Of a stretch of 11,656 bases of DNA, positions 1 through 7,463 are shown piece by piece. The DNA comes from Betaproteobacteria bacterium (GTDB lineage Bacteria > Pseudomonadota > Gammaproteobacteria > Burkholderiales > Casimicrobiaceae), in NCBI GenBank assembly GCA_003153335.1, contig PLYG01000343.1:13186-24841 (forward strand). Direction: 5' to 3'. The notes below the pieces were generated by a model. That model saw only the letters and a list, made by a program, of their open reading frames with translations. It was not told the DNA's origin and did no database searches. Position 1 is the stretch's first letter; each line of letters opens with the position of its first letter. The position numbers were made by a program, and so were the translations under genes.

Positions 1-326
1 CGCAGTCCATCGAGATATTCTCCTTCCGCTGCCAGCACAACCGGTTCGGACGACAGGGCTGCAGCAACACCGGCCGTGTCGAGTGCTTCCGGTTCGAGTT
101 CCATGGCTTGGGCGACCACTTCTTTGAGCCGCTTTATGCGACAGGTGATGGCACTGCCTTGCTCGCTCAGAACCACTTTGACGTAGTCGCGCGTCGTGGG
201 GTAGGTCCTGAAGTAATACCCCGTTTCGAAGTTCTTGTTCTTCACCAGCAGATTCTCGACAAGAACGATCAGTTGGGCAAACTCGGCAAGAATCGCTTCG
301 GTGAGTGTTACGGTGCGGCGGGTCAT
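1..326 (-). CDS. Unknown protein, C-terminus beyond the left edge
   Basis: An open frame reads from an ATG at 326-324 to the left edge without a stop, giving 108 visible residues that begin MTRRTVTLTEAILAEFAQL. The start is supported by a strong AAGGAG ribosome site about seven bases upstream. The visible part is soluble and mostly helical in composition, with no signal peptide and no membrane segment. It has an aliphatic helix at about residues 10-30, an aromatic and basic stretch (YYFRTYPTTRDYVKVVL) at about 42-58, and an acidic Ala/Leu/Glu-rich end. I do not recognise a family. It is separated from the next minus-strand gene by a terminator, so it is probably expressed from its own promoter within 327-447, where I could not single out convincing -35/-10 boxes. 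It could be a small element-maintenance or regulatory protein, but nothing visible proves that. Confidence 0.7.
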   Translation of the reverse strand, partial: MTRRTVTLTEAILAEFAQLIVLVENLLVKNKNFETGYYFRTYPTTRDYVKVVLSEQGSAITCRIKRLKEVVAQAMELEPEALDTAGVAAALSSEPVVLAAEGEYLDGL

Positions 327-449
327 GATGTAGCTCCTTCAATGAGGGTGAATGAGAGGCATTGCTCATGTAATGGAGTGCGGCCCCCGATAAAGCGCTG
401 CCACGCCGTCGAGTACGCTGGTGGTGGTGTTTCGCGCCCTACAATGCAA

Positions 450-478
450 AAAACCCAAAGACGAAGTCGATGGGTTTT
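450..478 (-). terminator. Rho-independent terminator after the 581-1102 gene
   Basis: Arms AAAACCCA (450-457) and TGGGTTTT (471-478) are perfect complements. Inside them GAC (460-462) pairs with GTC (466-468) around a three-base loop, with two unpaired bases on each side between the stems. On the minus strand the stem is followed by six T residues (complement of 448-453), which is the classic arrangement. It lies about 100 bases past the stop of the minus-strand gene at 581 and shields the gene starting at 326. A shorter T run on the plus side may give weak activity in the other direction. Confidence 0.8.
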
Positions 479-580
479 AGGGGAAGAAGACAAAGCGCGC
501 TGGTTAGAGCATCGAGAACGGCGGGAAGCCGGGCGCGAGGAGTTAACAGCGCATCTTTGAGAGTTCCGGGTGAAGCGGAC

Positions 581-1102
581 TTACAGGTTGAAGGGATCGG
601 GCTCGGTCGCACTGGTCTTCGCGGGCGCCGGCTGTTCGCTGGCTTCGGCAGGCGCGTTTTCGGCCTTGGAACCGAGGTTGCCCGAGAGGTACTTGTCACC
701 GCCGGCTTTCGGAACAGAGACCCAGACTTTGCCATCGACGCGATTGTCCGCGCTGAGGTTGATCGAGATCGTGAAGTCGGCGTCTTTCTTGCCTTCGCGT
801 TTCGTGTTCGAGAACATGTTGCCGAACAGGTAGCCCTCGTCCTTGTTGTTGCCGTACATCATCTGCAGATACGGCTTGCCGTTCTTGTCGAGCAGCGGGG
901 TGCCATCGGCCTTGGTCGCGTAGCACTTGACACCGACGACTTCGGTCGTGATGCCATCGACGGTCGTGATGTCCACGGAACCGCTGAACTTTGCCTTGTC
1001 GCCATCTTTCGCCGAGAACAGCGCGAGACGGACACCCTTGGGGCCGGCGGCGGTCAGAGCGAGTGCGATTGCGCTCGGGGCCAGATACGTTTGCTTTGCC
1101 AT
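581..1102 (-). CDS. Unknown basic protein with SSB-like tail architecture
   Basis: The protein has 173 residues starting MAKQTYLAP at an ATG with GGAG about 11 bases upstream. Residues 1-145 look like one compact, beta-rich, Lys/Gly/Asp-rich domain with no signal peptide. The segment around 77-100 (KPYLQMMYGNNKDEGYLFGN) is rich in aromatic and polar residues of the kind that can contact nucleic acid. Residues about 146-165 form a Pro/Ala/Glu linker, and the chain ends in an acidic-hydrophobic tip, EPDPFNL. An N-terminal domain, disordered linker and D-P-F tip is the plan of single-stranded DNA-binding proteins, whose tip recruits partners. The OB-fold signature itself is not recognisable, so that role is inference from shape and from the divergent neighbour topB. 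It shares its upstream region with the rightward operon and is ended by the terminator at 450-478. It could equally be an unrelated element protein. Confidence 0.72.
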   Translation of the reverse strand: MAKQTYLAPSAIALALTAAGPKGVRLALFSAKDGDKAKFSGSVDITTVDGITTEVVGVKCYATKADGTPLLDKNGKPYLQMMYGNNKDEGYLFGNMFSNTKREGKKDADFTISINLSADNRVDGKVWVSVPKAGGDKYLSGNLGSKAENAPAEASEQPAPAKTSATEPDPFNL

Positions 1103-1331
1103 GATAGGTAAATCTCCATTAAAAAATACGTTTAGAACAACGCTCAGCGAGGTCGAAAAACCTCATTTGGGAATCTGGTCGTTGTACGAGTAATCGCCCA
1201 CGGAAGAAGATAAAAAACAAGTTCGGTTCCGTGAGACGAATGATACCGTCCGGCTAGTTTACAATGGTTCTGGTTATTATTGTGTTCGGCTAACCGAACA
1301 ACGCGTGCCGTTCATAAGGAGTCTGTAGGCC
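1103..1331. promoter_or_regulatory. Divergent promoter/operator region with repeated GTTCGG boxes
   Basis: This is the only gap between the leftward gene at 1102 and the rightward gene at 1332, so it should hold both promoters. It is AT-richer than its surroundings. A perfect inverted repeat, TGTTCGG (1283-1289) and CCGAACA (1294-1300), flanks four bases. The box GTTCGGTT recurs directly at 1221-1228 and again at 1342-1349 inside the lipoprotein gene. Candidate rightward -10 boxes are TACAAT (1260-1265) and TATTAT (1275-1280); neither has a good -35 at ideal spacing. With either one the inverted repeat lies at or just after the start of transcription, which fits a repressor site. The leftward promoter could not be placed with confidence. 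A small hairpin (GAGGT 1149-1153, ACCTC 1160-1164) lies in the leftward leader. Confidence 0.6.
1283..1300. promoter_or_regulatory. Inverted-repeat operator candidate TGTTCGG-N4-CCGAACA
   Basis: Seven-base perfect arms separated by CTAA form an 18-bp dyad about 30 bases upstream of the lipoprotein start and upstream of its ribosome site. The length and symmetry suit a dimeric helix-turn-helix regulator. No regulator gene is present in the window, so the binding protein is unknown. It could alternatively form a weak RNA hairpin in the leader. Confidence 0.5.
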
Positions 1332-2219
1332 ATGCAATTCTGTTCGGTTTGGAAAACCTTGCTGATTGCCGCCAGTGTCGTTCTACTGGCGGCCTGTGAC
1401 AGTGCGGGCTTCTCGCTCAATCGGGGCGACCCCAACGGCGCCTACCAGCTCTTTCTGGAGGCGCAGGGTGGGGATGACAACGCCATGCGTAAGCTGATGC
1501 AGCGGGTAGACAAGAACGATCCGTGGGCAGCGCTGCAGGTGGGCTACATCCTCCAGACCGGCGCCGGCCGCTACAAGGCCAACTTCCCACAGGCCATCGA
1601 GAACTACCAGCGCTGCCAGAACAAAATCGCCAATTGCGCGTTCAATCTGGGCCTGATCTACCTCAACGGCCAGCAGGTTGAGCCGCCGGTCCCTGACGTG
1701 CTGCAGGCGATCACCTATTTCCAGAAGGCGGCCGGGCAGCAGCAGAACAAGCACCTGCAGGCGGCGATGCAACTGGGCAACATCTACGAGCACGGGTTCG
1801 GCGCCGTCCCGCAGAACTTCGGGCTGGCCATTGGCTGGTACATGGCGGCGAGCGGGTTGAATGATCCGGTCGCGGACTTTCGGCTTGGCGTCATCAAGAT
1901 GAGCGGAGACGACGGTCAGAAGGACGTGGCCAGCGCCCGCGACTATCTGCTGCGCGCGTCGAACCAGTACCACTATGCCGCGCAGTATTACTTGGCCAAG
2001 CTGATGGTGGAGGAGTTCGACGACCCGAAGAACGCCGCGCAGTGGTTGGTCGTGGCCAGCGTCCGCTCACCGGTTTACAAGCCCTATGCCGATGAATTTC
2101 TCTCGCGGCTGAGCGTGCGCGACAAGTCAACGGCCATGGCGTCGGGGAAGATGTGGGCCAACAGCCACCGTCCGCCCGCGCCGGTCGATTACAACAGCCC
2201 GCGCAACAAAGATAAATGA
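1332..2219 (+). CDS. Sel1/TPR-repeat lipoprotein
   Basis: A 295-residue protein starting at an ATG nine bases after a good AAGGAG site (1317-1322). Residues 1-21 are a lipoprotein signal ending in a lipobox, LAAC, with lipidated Cys22. The next residue is Asp23, the +2 residue that in enterobacteria tends to retain lipoproteins in the inner membrane. From about 66 to 225 there are four to five Sel1-like helical repeats, each with the AxxxLGxIYxxG...A..Y..AA pattern (for example around 102-136, 144-175 and 181-211). Sel1 repeats act as protein-protein scaffolds. The C-terminal 30 residues are basic and Pro-rich, probably disordered. It is the first gene of the rightward train, 70 bases before topB. 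Its partner is unknown; a periplasmic scaffold for an envelope complex is a fair inference. Confidence 0.85.
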   Translation: MQFCSVWKTLLIAASVVLLAACDSAGFSLNRGDPNGAYQLFLEAQGGDDNAMRKLMQRVDKNDPWAALQVGYILQTGAGRYKANFPQAIENYQRCQNKIANCAFNLGLIYLNGQQVEPPVPDVLQAITYFQKAAGQQQNKHLQAAMQLGNIYEHGFGAVPQNFGLAIGWYMAASGLNDPVADFRLGVIKMSGDDGQKDVASARDYLLRASNQYHYAAQYYLAKLMVEEFDDPKNAAQWLVVASVRSPVYKPYADEFLSRLSVRDKSTAMASGKMWANSHRPPAPVDYNSPRNKDK

Positions 2220-2232
2220 GGGCCAGACAATT

Positions 2233-2242
2233 GGGTATACCC
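2233..2242. promoter_or_regulatory. 10-bp perfect palindrome upstream of topB
   Basis: GGGTATACCC is a perfect palindrome in the 70-base gap before topB. It overlaps a poor -35-like TTGGGT (2231-2236), which lies 15 bases before a fair -10-like GATAAT (2252-2257). This could be a secondary topB promoter or its operator, but the spacing is short and the evidence is weak. Confidence 0.25.
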
Positions 2243-2289
2243 ACCAGCGGGGATAATGCAGACCTGCACCGTAGACCGGAGTCAACTTG

Positions 2290-4449
2290 ATGCGTCTTTA
2301 TATCGCCGAAAAGGCGTCGCTCGCCCGCGCCATTGCTGATGCGCTGGCTGACAAGTACAGCAGCCGGGTACAGAGCGGCGAGAACTGCTACAAGGTCGGT
2401 GGCGATGTAGTCGCCTACTGCTCCGGTCACATCCTGCGGGAGTTTGAGCCGGACGAATACAATCCGGCGTGGAAGCAGTGGAACATGGCGCATCTGCCGA
2501 TGATTCCGGCCGAATTCAAGCTCTCTCCTGACCGGACCAAGGCCGGTCTGATCAAGACCATCAAAGAGCAGGTGGGGCTGGCGACGGATGTGGTGCACGC
2601 TGGCGACGCGGATCGCGAGGGCCAAGCCATCGTCGATAACGTGCTCCAGTACATCCGCTGCAAGAAGCCCGTGCAGCGCATCTGGATGAAGGAACTGAAC
2701 GTGCAGGGCATCCAGCGGGCGATGGGCATCATGAAACCCAACTCCGCTTACGCCAATCTGTTCGACGCCGCGCGGGCGCGCACCGAGGCGGACTGGGGCA
2801 TCGGCATGAACGGTACCCGCGCCTACTCCATCGTGTTCGGCGAAAAGACCGGGCTGCGAGGCAAGGAAGGGGTGCTGCACATCGGTCGGGTGACCACCCC
2901 GACTCTGGGTCTGGTGGTGGCGCGTGATCTGGAGATCGAGAACTTCGTCCCCAAGGACTACTTCACGCTGAAGATCGAGAGCCAGCACCTCAACGGTACG
3001 TTCTGGGCCGGGTGGCAGCCGCCGGCAGGGTCGGCGTTCCTCGACGACGAAGGCCGTCCCAAAGACAAGAAGGCGGTGGAGGCCGTTGCCGCCAAGGTAC
3101 GCGGCAAACCCGGCAAGATCACCGCTCTGAAGACCGAACCGAAGCGGCAGGTGGCGCCCCTGCCCTTCACGCTCTCCGACCTGCAGAAGACGGCGAACAA
3201 GTTCGGCCTGTCGCCGGCGACAACACTGGCGGTCGCGCAGAGCCTGTATGAAAAGTACAAGCTGACCAGCTACCCGCGTACCGACTGCCCCTACCTTGAA
3301 GAAGCGCAGCACAAGGAAGCCAAGGATCGGCTGTCGGCCGCGCACAAGAATCTGAGCACGCTGCCCGGCGGCTGGCCGTTTGCCGGCAAGCCGGACTTCA
3401 AGATCAAGTCCCGCGCGTGGGACGACAAGAAGCTCGGCGCCCATAGCGGCATCATCCCGCTCGCGCAACAAGTGGACCTGCGCACGTTGTCGCCGCACGA
3501 GCAACTGGTCTACCGGCTCGTGGTGCGCAACTTCTTGGCCCAGTTCTACCCCGCCTACGAATACGAGAGCACGGTCGCCGGGGTCGAAGTCGAGAAGGAG
3601 CAGTTCAAGGCCACCAGCAAGGTCGAAAAGGTCGAAGGCTGGCGCGTCCTGTTCCGGGCCGCCGGCGTCAAGGACGAGGATGAGGACGACGACGGTCCCC
3701 TGCCGCCGATGAAGCAGGGCGACCCGACCACCACGATCAAGGCGGAGGTCAAGGACGAGAAGACCAAGCCGCCCGCGCGCTTCGACGGCGGGTCGCTGGT
3801 GGACGCGATGAAGAACGCGCACAAGTTCGTCACCGATCCGGAAGTGAAGAAGCGACTCAAGGACACCGAGGGCATCGGTACCGAAGCCACGCGCGCCAAC
3901 ATCATCGAGCAGTTAGTCAAGCGCGGGTACATCGACGAGATCAAGCAGGGGAAGAAAGGCCACTACGTGTCCACGGACAAGGGGCGCCTGACCATTCGTG
4001 TTCTGCCCACGGAAATCACCAAGCCTGATCTCACGGCATGGTTTGAGGGCCAGCTCGAAAAGATCGTGGAGGGCACGCTGACCATCGAGACCTTTCGCGG
4101 CAGCCTGCATCGCTTCGAGACCAAGCTGATCGCCGACGCGAAGTCGGGCAAGGTCGCGGCCAACATGCCGACACTGGCCCAGTGCGCGCCGAAGGTCATG
4201 CCCAAGGGCGCCGGTGGCGCCGCCGGCGGACGGACGTATGCGAAGAAGGCGGTCGGAGCCGGCAAGAGCAGCGGCAGCAAGGGCAGTGCGCCCAAGACGG
4301 CGGCCAGTGCGAAGGGGAGCGTCAGCGCCGGGTCCAAAGCCTGCCCCGATTGCGCCAAGCCCATGCGTCTGCGTACGCGCGGGTCCGATTCCAAACAATT
4401 CTGGGGCTGCACCGGGTATCCCGAGTGCCGCCACGCCGAAAACGCATAG
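2290..4449 (+). CDS. topB: DNA topoisomerase III, mobile-element type (type IA)
   Basis: Type IA topoisomerases nick one DNA strand through a 5'-phosphotyrosine and pass another strand through; TopB/TraE forms decatenate DNA and occur on plasmids and ICEs. I chose the ATG at 2290 (719 residues) rather than the in-frame TTG at 2287 because the sequence then begins MRLYIAEKAS like the family and a CGGAG site sits at normal distance. Visible: Toprim domain with Glu7 in IAEK and the acidic triad in HAGDADREG (Asp106, Asp108, Glu110); GRVTTPTL near 200; catalytic Tyr328 in SYPRTD; GIGTEATRANII near 529-539; and a C-terminal zinc ribbon with CxxC (685, 688) and Cys707/Cys713. At roughly 719 residues it exceeds the E. 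coli enzyme (653), with an acidic patch near 462-469 and a Lys/Gly/Ser/Ala linker at about 640-683 accounting for part of this. It sits 70 bases after the lipoprotein and 16 before the next gene. Confidence 0.97.
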   Translation: MRLYIAEKASLARAIADALADKYSSRVQSGENCYKVGGDVVAYCSGHILREFEPDEYNPAWKQWNMAHLPMIPAEFKLSPDRTKAGLIKTIKEQVGLATDVVHAGDADREGQAIVDNVLQYIRCKKPVQRIWMKELNVQGIQRAMGIMKPNSAYANLFDAARARTEADWGIGMNGTRAYSIVFGEKTGLRGKEGVLHIGRVTTPTLGLVVARDLEIENFVPKDYFTLKIESQHLNGTFWAGWQPPAGSAFLDDEGRPKDKKAVEAVAAKVRGKPGKITALKTEPKRQVAPLPFTLSDLQKTANKFGLSPATTLAVAQSLYEKYKLTSYPRTDCPYLEEAQHKEAKDRLSAAHKNLSTLPGGWPFAGKPDFKIKSRAWDDKKLGAHSGIIPLAQQVDLRTLSPHEQLVYRLVVRNFLAQFYPAYEYESTVAGVEVEKEQFKATSKVEKVEGWRVLFRAAGVKDEDEDDDGPLPPMKQGDPTTTIKAEVKDEKTKPPARFDGGSLVDAMKNAHKFVTDPEVKKRLKDTEGIGTEATRANIIEQLVKRGYIDEIKQGKKGHYVSTDKGRLTIRVLPTEITKPDLTAWFEGQLEKIVEGTLTIETFRGSLHRFETKLIADAKSGKVAANMPTLAQCAPKVMPKGAGGAAGGRTYAKKAVGAGKSSGSKGSAPKTAASAKGSVSAGSKACPDCAKPMRLRTRGSDSKQFWGCTGYPECRHAENA

Positions 4450-4465
4450 TCGATAGAGGAAAAGC

Positions 4466-5017
4466 ATGGCACTCCACAGGGCAAAATTTCAGGTCGAGTT
4501 CATTGAACTGGCGATCCCCAGCACCGGACAGAAGCTGGGGCTGCTAGGCGTTGATGGTGGCGGCAAGGTGTACCTGCCGGCCACCCTCCACCCTTCCGCG
4601 TTCACACCAAAGCCCAACAAAGACAGCGGCCTCGGTTGCGATCTCGGGCTGGAGGCATATCACCGCTGTATCAAGGCCGGGAGTGCCGCCGCCTGCTTCA
4701 ACGGCTTTTACGTCGAGGCCGATTGGCTCCGCTCGGAACTGAAGGAACCGTTTTCGCGGACTGAAAACGGCCGCACGCTGACCAACGTGATGCTGGGTGC
4801 GGCAGTGGGCTCCATGCTGCAGGCGGCGCAGATGTGGATCAGCAAGAAGAAAGGCATCGCCGGGACCAAGATGGGCGTGGTCGATACCACTGACCCGATC
4901 CTGCTGGTTGAAGTGGGCGACACCGCCGCTTCGGCCGCGCCCGCCGCCGCCGCCGCCGGCGCCGGCGCTCCGCTGCCGATGAAGGAAGTCGCCGCCAACG
5001 AGCCGATCCATGGATAG
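4466..5017 (+). CDS. Unknown 183-aa soluble protein between topB and the glycosylation genes
   Basis: Starts at an ATG five bases after AGAGGA and ends overlapping the glycosyltransferase start by eight bases, so translation of the two is probably coupled. There is no signal peptide and no clear membrane helix. The N-terminal half (residues 1-100) carries a Gly-rich turn (VDGGGKVYLP near 29-38) and three cysteines (Cys58, Cys68, Cys77) in a region that could be compact. Residues 105-150 contain a small-residue helix (LGAAVGSMLQAAQMW) and a short beta-like stretch. Residues 154-170 are a nearly pure Ala/Pro/Gly run encoded by repeated GCC codons, followed by a short polar tail. I do not recognise a family. 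Position after topB suggests an element-core protein rather than a glycosylation enzyme, but this is inference. Confidence 0.8.
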   Translation: MALHRAKFQVEFIELAIPSTGQKLGLLGVDGGGKVYLPATLHPSAFTPKPNKDSGLGCDLGLEAYHRCIKAGSAAACFNGFYVEADWLRSELKEPFSRTENGRTLTNVMLGAAVGSMLQAAQMWISKKKGIAGTKMGVVDTTDPILLVEVGDTAASAAPAAAAAGAGAPLPMKEVAANEPIHG

Positions 5018-5966
5018 GGGGCCGAAAGCCGTTATCGATGGTTTGCCGTCAGTGGCAGTGGTTATCCCCTGCTTCAATGAAGAAGGCACCATCGGCGCCG
5101 TGATCGCGGAGCTGAAGGTCGCGTTCGCCTCGGCACCGTACCCGGTCAACTTCTTCGTCTGCGACAACGCCTCGACCGATGGTACGGCCGCTGCCGCAAT
5201 TGCTGCCGGCGCCGAAGTCTACGTCGAGCGCCACAAGGGCAAGGGCAACGCGGTGCGCCGGCTGTTCATGGAGGTTGCCGCCGACGTGTACCTGATGACC
5301 GATGGCGACTGCACCTATGAACCCGCCGTCGCGCCGGATATGGTCCGCCGGGTATGGGAGCAGCGACAGGACATGGTGACGGCCATCCGCCGACACACCG
5401 ATCCGGAGGCGTACCGCCGCGGGCACCAGCTCGGCAACCAGGCGATGACGTGGGCAGTGAATCGCACCTTCGGCCAGAGCACCGCCGACGTGTTCTCCGG
5501 GTATCGGGCGTTCTCACGGCGCTTCGTCAAGAGCTTCCCGGTGTCGTCGCGGGGCTTCGAAATCGAAACCGAACTGACCGCCCACGGCTGCGAGATGCGG
5601 GCCCCGGTAAGCGAGATCGAGTGCAAGTATTACCCGCGCCCGGACGGTTCGGTGTCGAAACTCTCGACCTACAAGGACGGGATGCGCATCGCGCGGAAGA
5701 TTCTCGATCTGTTCCGGCTGCACCGTCCGTTTTCCTTCTACGGTGGGATCGCGGGCCTGCTGGCCGCTGCCGGACTGGCGGTGGGCGCCATCCCCATCAC
5801 CGAGTTCTTCTCTACCGGAAAGGTGCCGCACTTTCCCAGTGCGATCTTGGCCTCCGGCATCATGGTACTGGCCTGCCTGAGTCTTGCCTGTGGTCTCATC
5901 CTCGACAACCTTTCGCGCTTCCGGATCGACATGAAGCGCATGATGCTGCTCCAGCAGCAGGTATAG
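5010..5966 (+). CDS. Family 2 glycosyltransferase, polyprenol-phosphate sugar synthase (GtrB/DPM-like)
   Basis: Expected reaction: transfer of a sugar from a nucleotide sugar to undecaprenyl phosphate on the inner face of the cytoplasmic membrane. The 318-residue protein shows the GT2 GT-A fold in order: VVIPCFNEE (17-25), FVCDNASTDGT (49-59), the metal-binding TDGD (97-100), FSGYRAFSR (162-170) and RGFEIETEL (181-189). Two C-terminal membrane segments follow, about 241-262 and 278-300, ending in a short basic tail. This topology is that of GtrB/ArnC/DPM1-type enzymes. The ATG overlaps the upstream stop by eight bases, and no strong ribosome site is visible, which fits translational coupling. 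The GT-C-like gene follows after six bases and a GtrA-like flippase is encoded three genes on, so it probably makes the lipid-linked donor for them. The sugar cannot be read from the sequence. Confidence 0.93.
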   Translation: MDRGPKAVIDGLPSVAVVIPCFNEEGTIGAVIAELKVAFASAPYPVNFFVCDNASTDGTAAAAIAAGAEVYVERHKGKGNAVRRLFMEVAADVYLMTDGDCTYEPAVAPDMVRRVWEQRQDMVTAIRRHTDPEAYRRGHQLGNQAMTWAVNRTFGQSTADVFSGYRAFSRRFVKSFPVSSRGFEIETELTAHGCEMRAPVSEIECKYYPRPDGSVSKLSTYKDGMRIARKILDLFRLHRPFSFYGGIAGLLAAAGLAVGAIPITEFFSTGKVPHFPSAILASGIMVLACLSLACGLILDNLSRFRIDMKRMMLLQQQV

Positions 5967-5972
5967 GCCCCC

Positions 5973-7463
5973 ATGACAGCAGCCCTGCTCGCGGCGCGCG
6001 GTATGACCCTGCGCGTGCTCAACAATCAGACCAGCGTGATGCTGGTGCTCTCGGCGCTGGCCTTCATCGCCATTTACTTTCCGCCCGCCGCGCTCGGCGT
6101 CGGATTGATCATCTGGAGCCGCCGCGACGAGCTGGCGCTGTCGGCGGGCAAGATTCTGGCACCAGATCGCACGTGGTATCTCTGGGTGCCGGCGGCGATC
6201 ATCCTGTCGTTCACATGGTTCAAGGGCGGCACCGTGGTGCCCGACGACCTGAATCGACACCTCACCGCGTACTTGCACGGCTACGACTACAGCAACTTCT
6301 ACCTTTATTCCGATCCGCGCACGCCGCACGCGTCGATGTGGATCGGGTTCGAGTGGCTGGTTGGCTATCTGCACCGGTCGCTGGGGTTGTTCTGGGGTGG
6401 GCAACTGGTACAGGCCATCGGCTTTTTCTGGACGATTTGGCTGTTCACGAAGCTCTTCCTCGAAGCCCTGCGGGAACACCCCGAGCGCATGCTGCTTACC
6501 GGGATGGGTGTGGCGGCCGTGCTCTATTCCGTGTTGCTCTCACGGGTGCAGGCCGGACGCCCCGAAATCTTCCTGTCGCTGCTGGCGCTGACCGCGCTGG
6601 TTTGCAACACGCGCGGCAAGGTGGTGCTCTGGACCTTGGCCATGGCCGCCGCGCAACCGCTCTATTGGCTGGCGTTGATTTACGCGCCGGCGGCGCTGTT
6701 GCTACCCAACCGTTCATGGCTCACGCGGGCCGCCATCACCGCCGGCCTCATTGGTGTCGCACTGGCCTTCTGGCTCGCGTATGCCGGCGCCGAGTGGTAT
6801 GGCTTTTTTCCGCTGCTGCGCGAGTGGGTGGCCAATCGTGCCTTCTTGGTCGGCGAGAACAATCCGATCTACCACCTGCTGTTCGTACCCGGCAGCCTGT
6901 GCCTGATCCTGATCGCGTTGCTGCTGCCCGAGCGCGAGGACTGGGTGGCGAACATCCCGGTGCTGCTGGTCACAGGCTGGTTTATGGTTCCCAATCAAGT
7001 GCGCTACGCCTCCGTGGTGAGCCCGCTGATCGCGTTGATCGCGATGCGGGCAGTGGGACGCACGTCATTCGATTTGAAGCCCGTCACGCGCTTCATGGGC
7101 GTACTGGTGATCCTTTCGCTGATGATCGGACGGATGTTCGGGCCCGGCTATGACTGGCTGCCTGAATTCAAGACCCTCAAGGGCGACGAAAAGGTGCTGA
7201 CCATGTTCGAAGCCTCGACCTTCTGGCTGCCGGCGCAGTATCCGGGCCTCAAGGTGGCGCCGGCGATGGAAGCCGGGGCCAGCGCCCACGAGTTGCAGCA
7301 GTTGATCAAGGACGTGATCCGCGACCACACGCTCGATTGCGCGAAGCTGGCCAAGTTTCCGGAGATCACCCATGTCGTGGACCGGAACATCGAGACCATT
7401 CCGCCCTGCCTGAAAATGCAGGAGCTGCATCGCGAATGGCGGCTGTGGAGGGTTGCGCAATGA
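5973..7463 (+). CDS. Multi-spanning membrane protein, probable GT-C-type glycosyltransferase
   Basis: The 496-residue protein has about ten or more hydrophobic segments between 20 and 390, then a soluble C-terminal part from about 393. In GT-C enzymes the first large extracytoplasmic loop carries the catalytic acidic residues; here a loop after the second or third helix reads VVPDDLNRHL, with Asp91-Asp92, followed by HGYDYSNFY. That loop, the topology and the pairing with a GtrB-like gene support a lipid-linked-sugar transferase of the kind encoded by the variable third gene of gtr cassettes. The tail contains Cys456 and Cys479, which could form a periplasmic disulfide. No named GT-C family (such as ArnT or PMT) is recognisable, and a polymerase- or transporter-like role is not excluded. 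It starts six bases after the GT2 stop and overlaps the methyltransferase start (ATGA). Confidence 0.82.
   Translation: MTAALLAARGMTLRVLNNQTSVMLVLSALAFIAIYFPPAALGVGLIIWSRRDELALSAGKILAPDRTWYLWVPAAIILSFTWFKGGTVVPDDLNRHLTAYLHGYDYSNFYLYSDPRTPHASMWIGFEWLVGYLHRSLGLFWGGQLVQAIGFFWTIWLFTKLFLEALREHPERMLLTGMGVAAVLYSVLLSRVQAGRPEIFLSLLALTALVCNTRGKVVLWTLAMAAAQPLYWLALIYAPAALLLPNRSWLTRAAITAGLIGVALAFWLAYAGAEWYGFFPLLREWVANRAFLVGENNPIYHLLFVPGSLCLILIALLLPEREDWVANIPVLLVTGWFMVPNQVRYASVVSPLIALIAMRAVGRTSFDLKPVTRFMGVLVILSLMIGRMFGPGYDWLPEFKTLKGDEKVLTMFEASTFWLPAQYPGLKVAPAMEAGASAHELQQLIKDVIRDHTLDCAKLAKFPEITHVVDRNIETIPPCLKMQELHREWRLWRVAQ

Noticed and set aside
108..560. 150-residue plus-strand open frame at the left edge
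   Set aside because: Antisense to the minus-strand gene that starts at 326 with a strong ribosome site, and it reads through the terminator at 450-478.
2287..2289. TTG start for topB
   Set aside because: The ATG directly after it gives the family-typical N-terminus and better distance to the ribosome site.
1894..3822. 642-residue minus-strand open frame opposite the lipoprotein gene and topB
   Set aside because: It is antisense to a clear topoisomerase with all catalytic motifs. Its Arg/Leu/Gly/His-rich composition is that of a GC-rich shadow frame, with no motif or ribosome site.
5514..6479. 321-residue minus-strand open frame
   Set aside because: Antisense shadow of the GT2 and GT-C-like genes; low-complexity Arg/Glu/Gln/His-rich.
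5354..7153. 599-residue plus-strand open frame across the two glycosyltransferase genes
   Set aside because: Out of frame with the GT2 and GT-C-like genes, rich in Arg/Gly/His/Pro, and with no recognisable domain.
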